Source of the DNA: Helicobacteraceae bacterium
GTDB taxonomy: Bacteria > Campylobacterota > Campylobacteria > Campylobacterales > Sulfurimonadaceae
Length of the DNA: 7,783 bases
Reading direction: 5' to 3'
Assembly: GCA_030596305.1 (NCBI GenBank)
Contig: JAUVKK010000036.1
Span: forward strand, 1 to 7,783
Part shown: positions 6,417-7,783 of the stretch, piece after piece
Layout of the letters: each line of letters starts with the position of its first letter
How positions within the stretch are numbered: the first letter of the stretch is position 1
Notes under the pieces: generated by a model
The model's database searches: none
What the model saw: the letters and a program-made list of their open reading frames with translations, nothing else
Told to the model about the DNA's origin: nothing
Program-made: the position numbers and the translations under genes

Positions 6417-6743
6417 ATGAACAACGAAGCGATGTTAAAACAACTCGGTTACGCACCAAATGACGCACTTTTAAGCCAGTTTGACAGAATTGTAGAAAAT
6501 ACAAAATCTTTTGAGAAGATACAAAAACATATTTTGGATCTGCATGAACATCTTAAAGTCGACGACTCTCACGTTGCAATGTCTAACAGTGAAGACTACT
6601 TCAAGATCAAGATCGAAGCACCAAGTCCTGAGCGTGTTGAAGAAGCCATCGAAAAAGTGAACCATTTTGCGAATAAGTTCAAGGTTGCACTGCAACAGGT
6701 TGAGGGTAAAAATACATTTTATATCTTAGGCTTTAATAAGTAA
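6417..6743 (+). CDS. Conserved-looking 108-residue protein of unknown function
   Basis: I do not recognise this protein. It has 108 residues, is soluble, and has no cysteine, signal peptide or membrane segment. The first half looks helical (about 3-10, 15-48). The second half reads as strand-helix-strand: YFKIKIEAP (61-69), SPERVEEAIEKVNHFANKF (70-88), then KVALQQVEGKNTFYILGF (89-106), which could be half of a ferredoxin-like alpha/beta fold. The start ATG at 6417 has TAGG 4 nt upstream and AAGG 12 nt upstream. The stop (TAA, 6741-6743) is only 3 bp from the Gre start codon, so the two are almost certainly co-transcribed and probably translationally coupled. That suggests a link to transcription or RNA polymerase, but nothing in the sequence proves it. 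Confidence 0.8.
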   Translation: MNNEAMLKQLGYAPNDALLSQFDRIVENTKSFEKIQKHILDLHEHLKVDDSHVAMSNSEDYFKIKIEAPSPERVEEAIEKVNHFANKFKVALQQVEGKNTFYILGFNK

Positions 6744-6746
6744 TAG

Positions 6747-7274
6747 ATGTCAGTAGAACCCATTACGCAAGAGGGATTTGACCTCCTCACCAAAGAGTTT
6801 AAATACTTAAAAGAGGTTGAAAAGCCTAAAGTAAGCCGTGAAAAAGAGGTGGCCGCTGCCTTGGGTGACCGCAGTGAAAACGCCGATTATCACGCGGCAA
6901 AAGAGAAACTCCGGCACATAGACAAACGTCTTTTCTTCCTTAATGATCTTCTTCAAAAAACACAGATCATTGACCCCTCAACCCTTGACCACGACCGTGC
7001 ACATTTCGGCTCAACCATTACACTGACTAATCTAAACACAGATGAAGAAGAGGTCTATACTATATGCGGTGCGTATGAGAGTGAACCTGAGAATGGACTC
7101 ATCACGATCCATGCACCTCTCTCCAAGTTGATGATAGGCAAAGGTGTGGGTGATGAGTTTACGATCAAACTGCCTAAGGGTAAAAAAGAGTATGAGGTTG
7201 AGAAGCTGGAATATATAGGTGTCTTTGCCCTTAAAAAAGTAATTAAAACTGAAAGTGATTTTGGATTTAAATAG
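6747..7274 (+). CDS. GreA/GreB-family transcript cleavage (elongation) factor
   Basis: This is a 175-residue factor that enters the RNA polymerase secondary channel and stimulates cleavage of backtracked RNA. The N-terminal coiled coil (about 8-75) carries the tip motif LGDRSENADY at 39-48. The two acidic catalytic residues fall at D41 and E44, the same numbers as in E. coli GreA and GreB. The tip wording (GDRSENADY) and RHIDKR (56-61) are GreB-like, where GreA usually has GDLKENAEY. The C-terminal FKBP-like domain (about 86-157: HFGSTITLTNL, LIGKG-type loop, GDEFTIKLPKGKKEYEV) resembles Campylobacterota GreA more closely, so I leave the symbol open. The tail after residue 157 is about 18 residues longer than usual. 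The start ATG follows TAATAG directly, and no strong ribosome site is seen, consistent with coupling to the gene 3 bp upstream. Confidence 0.9.
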   Translation: MSVEPITQEGFDLLTKEFKYLKEVEKPKVSREKEVAAALGDRSENADYHAAKEKLRHIDKRLFFLNDLLQKTQIIDPSTLDHDRAHFGSTITLTNLNTDEEEVYTICGAYESEPENGLITIHAPLSKLMIGKGVGDEFTIKLPKGKKEYEVEKLEYIGVFALKKVIKTESDFGFK

Positions 7275-7430
7275 TAAAAGTTCCAGCTTTGGCACATCTT
7301 GCACATAAAGAGCTAAAGCTCAATGCAGGGTGGCACTAAATGTCACATCGTAAAAGTGTGCCTCTCCACGCACACTAGTGCGCTATCGGACAAACGTTTT
7401 GTACAATCTACACCAAAGCTGGAACTTTTA
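7275..7430. repeat. 156-bp palindromic element with 18-bp perfect terminal inverted repeats (MITE-like or structured RNA)
   Basis: TAAAAGTTCCAGCTTTGG (7275-7292) is the exact reverse complement of 7413-7430. The symmetry continues imperfectly inward (TTGCACATAAA at about 7299-7309 against TTTTGTACAA near 7397-7406), so a transcript would fold into a long stem. Nested inside are AGTGTGC (7355-7361) with GCACACT (7370-7376), GAGCTAAAGCTC (7310-7321), and a TGGCA/TGTCA stem around 7331-7345. Both ends are a TA dinucleotide, which would fit a TA target duplication (IS630/Tc1-mariner type), although TA is also self-complementary. It begins on the base after the gre stop and may also serve as the end of that transcript. 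Confidence 0.6.
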
Positions 7431-7481
7431 TCAAGTCCATGACTTCGCCGTTCCTGATCAATTTTTATCATTTACTTCGCA

Positions 7482-7490
7482 TGTTATAAT
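7482..7490 (+). promoter_or_regulatory. Extended -10 promoter of the parvulin gene
   Basis: TGTTATAAT is a perfect extended -10 element (TG, one base, TATAAT), 26 bp before the ATG at 7517. It predicts a leader of about 20 nt. AAAGGAAG (7504-7511) is the ribosome binding site, 5 nt from the start codon. A T-rich stretch takes the place of a -35 box. Confidence 0.55.
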
Positions 7491-7516
7491 TCCACAAACA
7501 AAAAAAGGAAGTCCAG

Positions 7517-7783
7517 ATGGCAAGAGCAGAAGCAAGACACATCCTCGTAGACAGCGAAGAGAAATGTTTAGAGTTAAAAAAAGAGATCGAAAATGGTGCA
7601 AAGTTTGAGACGGTAGCACAGGCTCATTCATCATGCCCATCAAGCCGTGACGGCGGAAACCTGGGAGAGTTTGGCCCGGGTCAGATGGTACCGGAATTTG
7701 ACAAAGCAGTCTTCTCTTCAGATGTAGGTGAGGTTGTCGGGCCGATTAAGACACAATTTGGATGGCATCTGTTAGAAGTGACT
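7517..7783 (+). CDS. ppiC: Parvulin-type peptidyl-prolyl cis-trans isomerase (C-terminus cut by the window edge)
   Basis: There are 89 open codons from the ATG at 7517 to the window end, with no stop. The sequence matches the single-domain PpiC parvulin pattern: ARHILVDSEE (7-16), GAKFETVAQAHSSCPS (27-42), GGNLGEFGPGQMVPEFDKAVF (47-67 region) and GPIKTQFGWHLLEV (75-88). The last block carries the conserved His84 of the active site; His8 in RHIL is the partner histidine. E. coli PpiC is 93 residues, so only a few codons should be missing. There is no signal peptide, so it is a cytoplasmic folding helper that speeds isomerisation at proline bonds. It has its own extended -10 promoter and a strong AAGGAAG ribosome site. 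Longer family members with an N-terminal chaperone domain (PrsA, SurA) are ruled out, since the isomerase domain begins at residue 1. Confidence 0.92.
   Translation, partial: MARAEARHILVDSEEKCLELKKEIENGAKFETVAQAHSSCPSSRDGGNLGEFGPGQMVPEFDKAVFSSDVGEVVGPIKTQFGWHLLEVT

Noticed and set aside
7275..7430. Integron attC site or CRISPR-like array
   Set aside because: There are no attC core sites (GTTRRRY/RYYYAAC), no integrase or cassette, and no regular repeat-spacer pattern; only one inverted pair is present.
7378..7608. 76-codon plus-strand frame across the palindromic element and the start of the parvulin gene
   Set aside because: It starts at GTG inside the repeat, has no ribosome site and overlaps a clear gene in another frame with basic, low-complexity content.

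Overview
The window looks like a chromosomal segment from a Campylobacterota bacterium (epsilonproteobacterial lineage, Sulfurimonas/Sulfurovum-like). The reasons are a short RNase R directly upstream of a DNA polymerase III delta gene, Campylobacterota-style ABC-F, parvulin and Gre-factor sequences, moderate-to-low GC, and promoters with a good TATAAT-type -10 box but no recognisable -35 box. The genus is inferred from remembered family resemblance; no search was run.

Layout. Positions 1-242 (minus) hold the first 80 codons of an ABC-F ATPase that runs off the left edge. Positions 243-886 hold no convincing gene; they contain hairpin-rich DNA, notably a segment at about 380-490 with a 16-bp perfect palindrome, and a second pair of competing inverted repeats near 696-741. 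Positions 887-2143 (plus) encode a leucine-rich-repeat protein fused to an atypical eukaryote-like protein kinase. It converges, with an 8-bp gap, on a three-gene minus-strand operon reading from right to left: rnr (RNase R, GTG start at 5305), holA (starts on the base after the rnr stop) and a 73-residue charged helical protein whose Shine-Dalgarno overlaps the holA stop.

Divergent from rnr across a 68-bp promoter region is a secreted Sel1/TPR-like repeat protein (5374-6357). After it come an unrecognised 108-residue protein (6417-6743) and, 3 bp further on, a GreA/GreB-family transcript-cleavage factor (6747-7274). A 156-bp segment bounded by an 18-bp perfect inverted repeat (7275-7430), MITE-like or a structured RNA, starts on the base after the Gre stop codon. 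The window ends inside a parvulin-type prolyl isomerase (7517-7783+).

Most genes are housekeeping: RNA decay, replication clamp loading, transcription elongation and protein folding. The parts most worth a second look are the kinase with a shortened activation segment, the two palindromic noncoding elements, the mixed GreA/GreB signature and the two small unknown proteins coupled to core genes. I see no CRISPR array, tRNA, rRNA, intact transposase or obvious multi-gene defence island.
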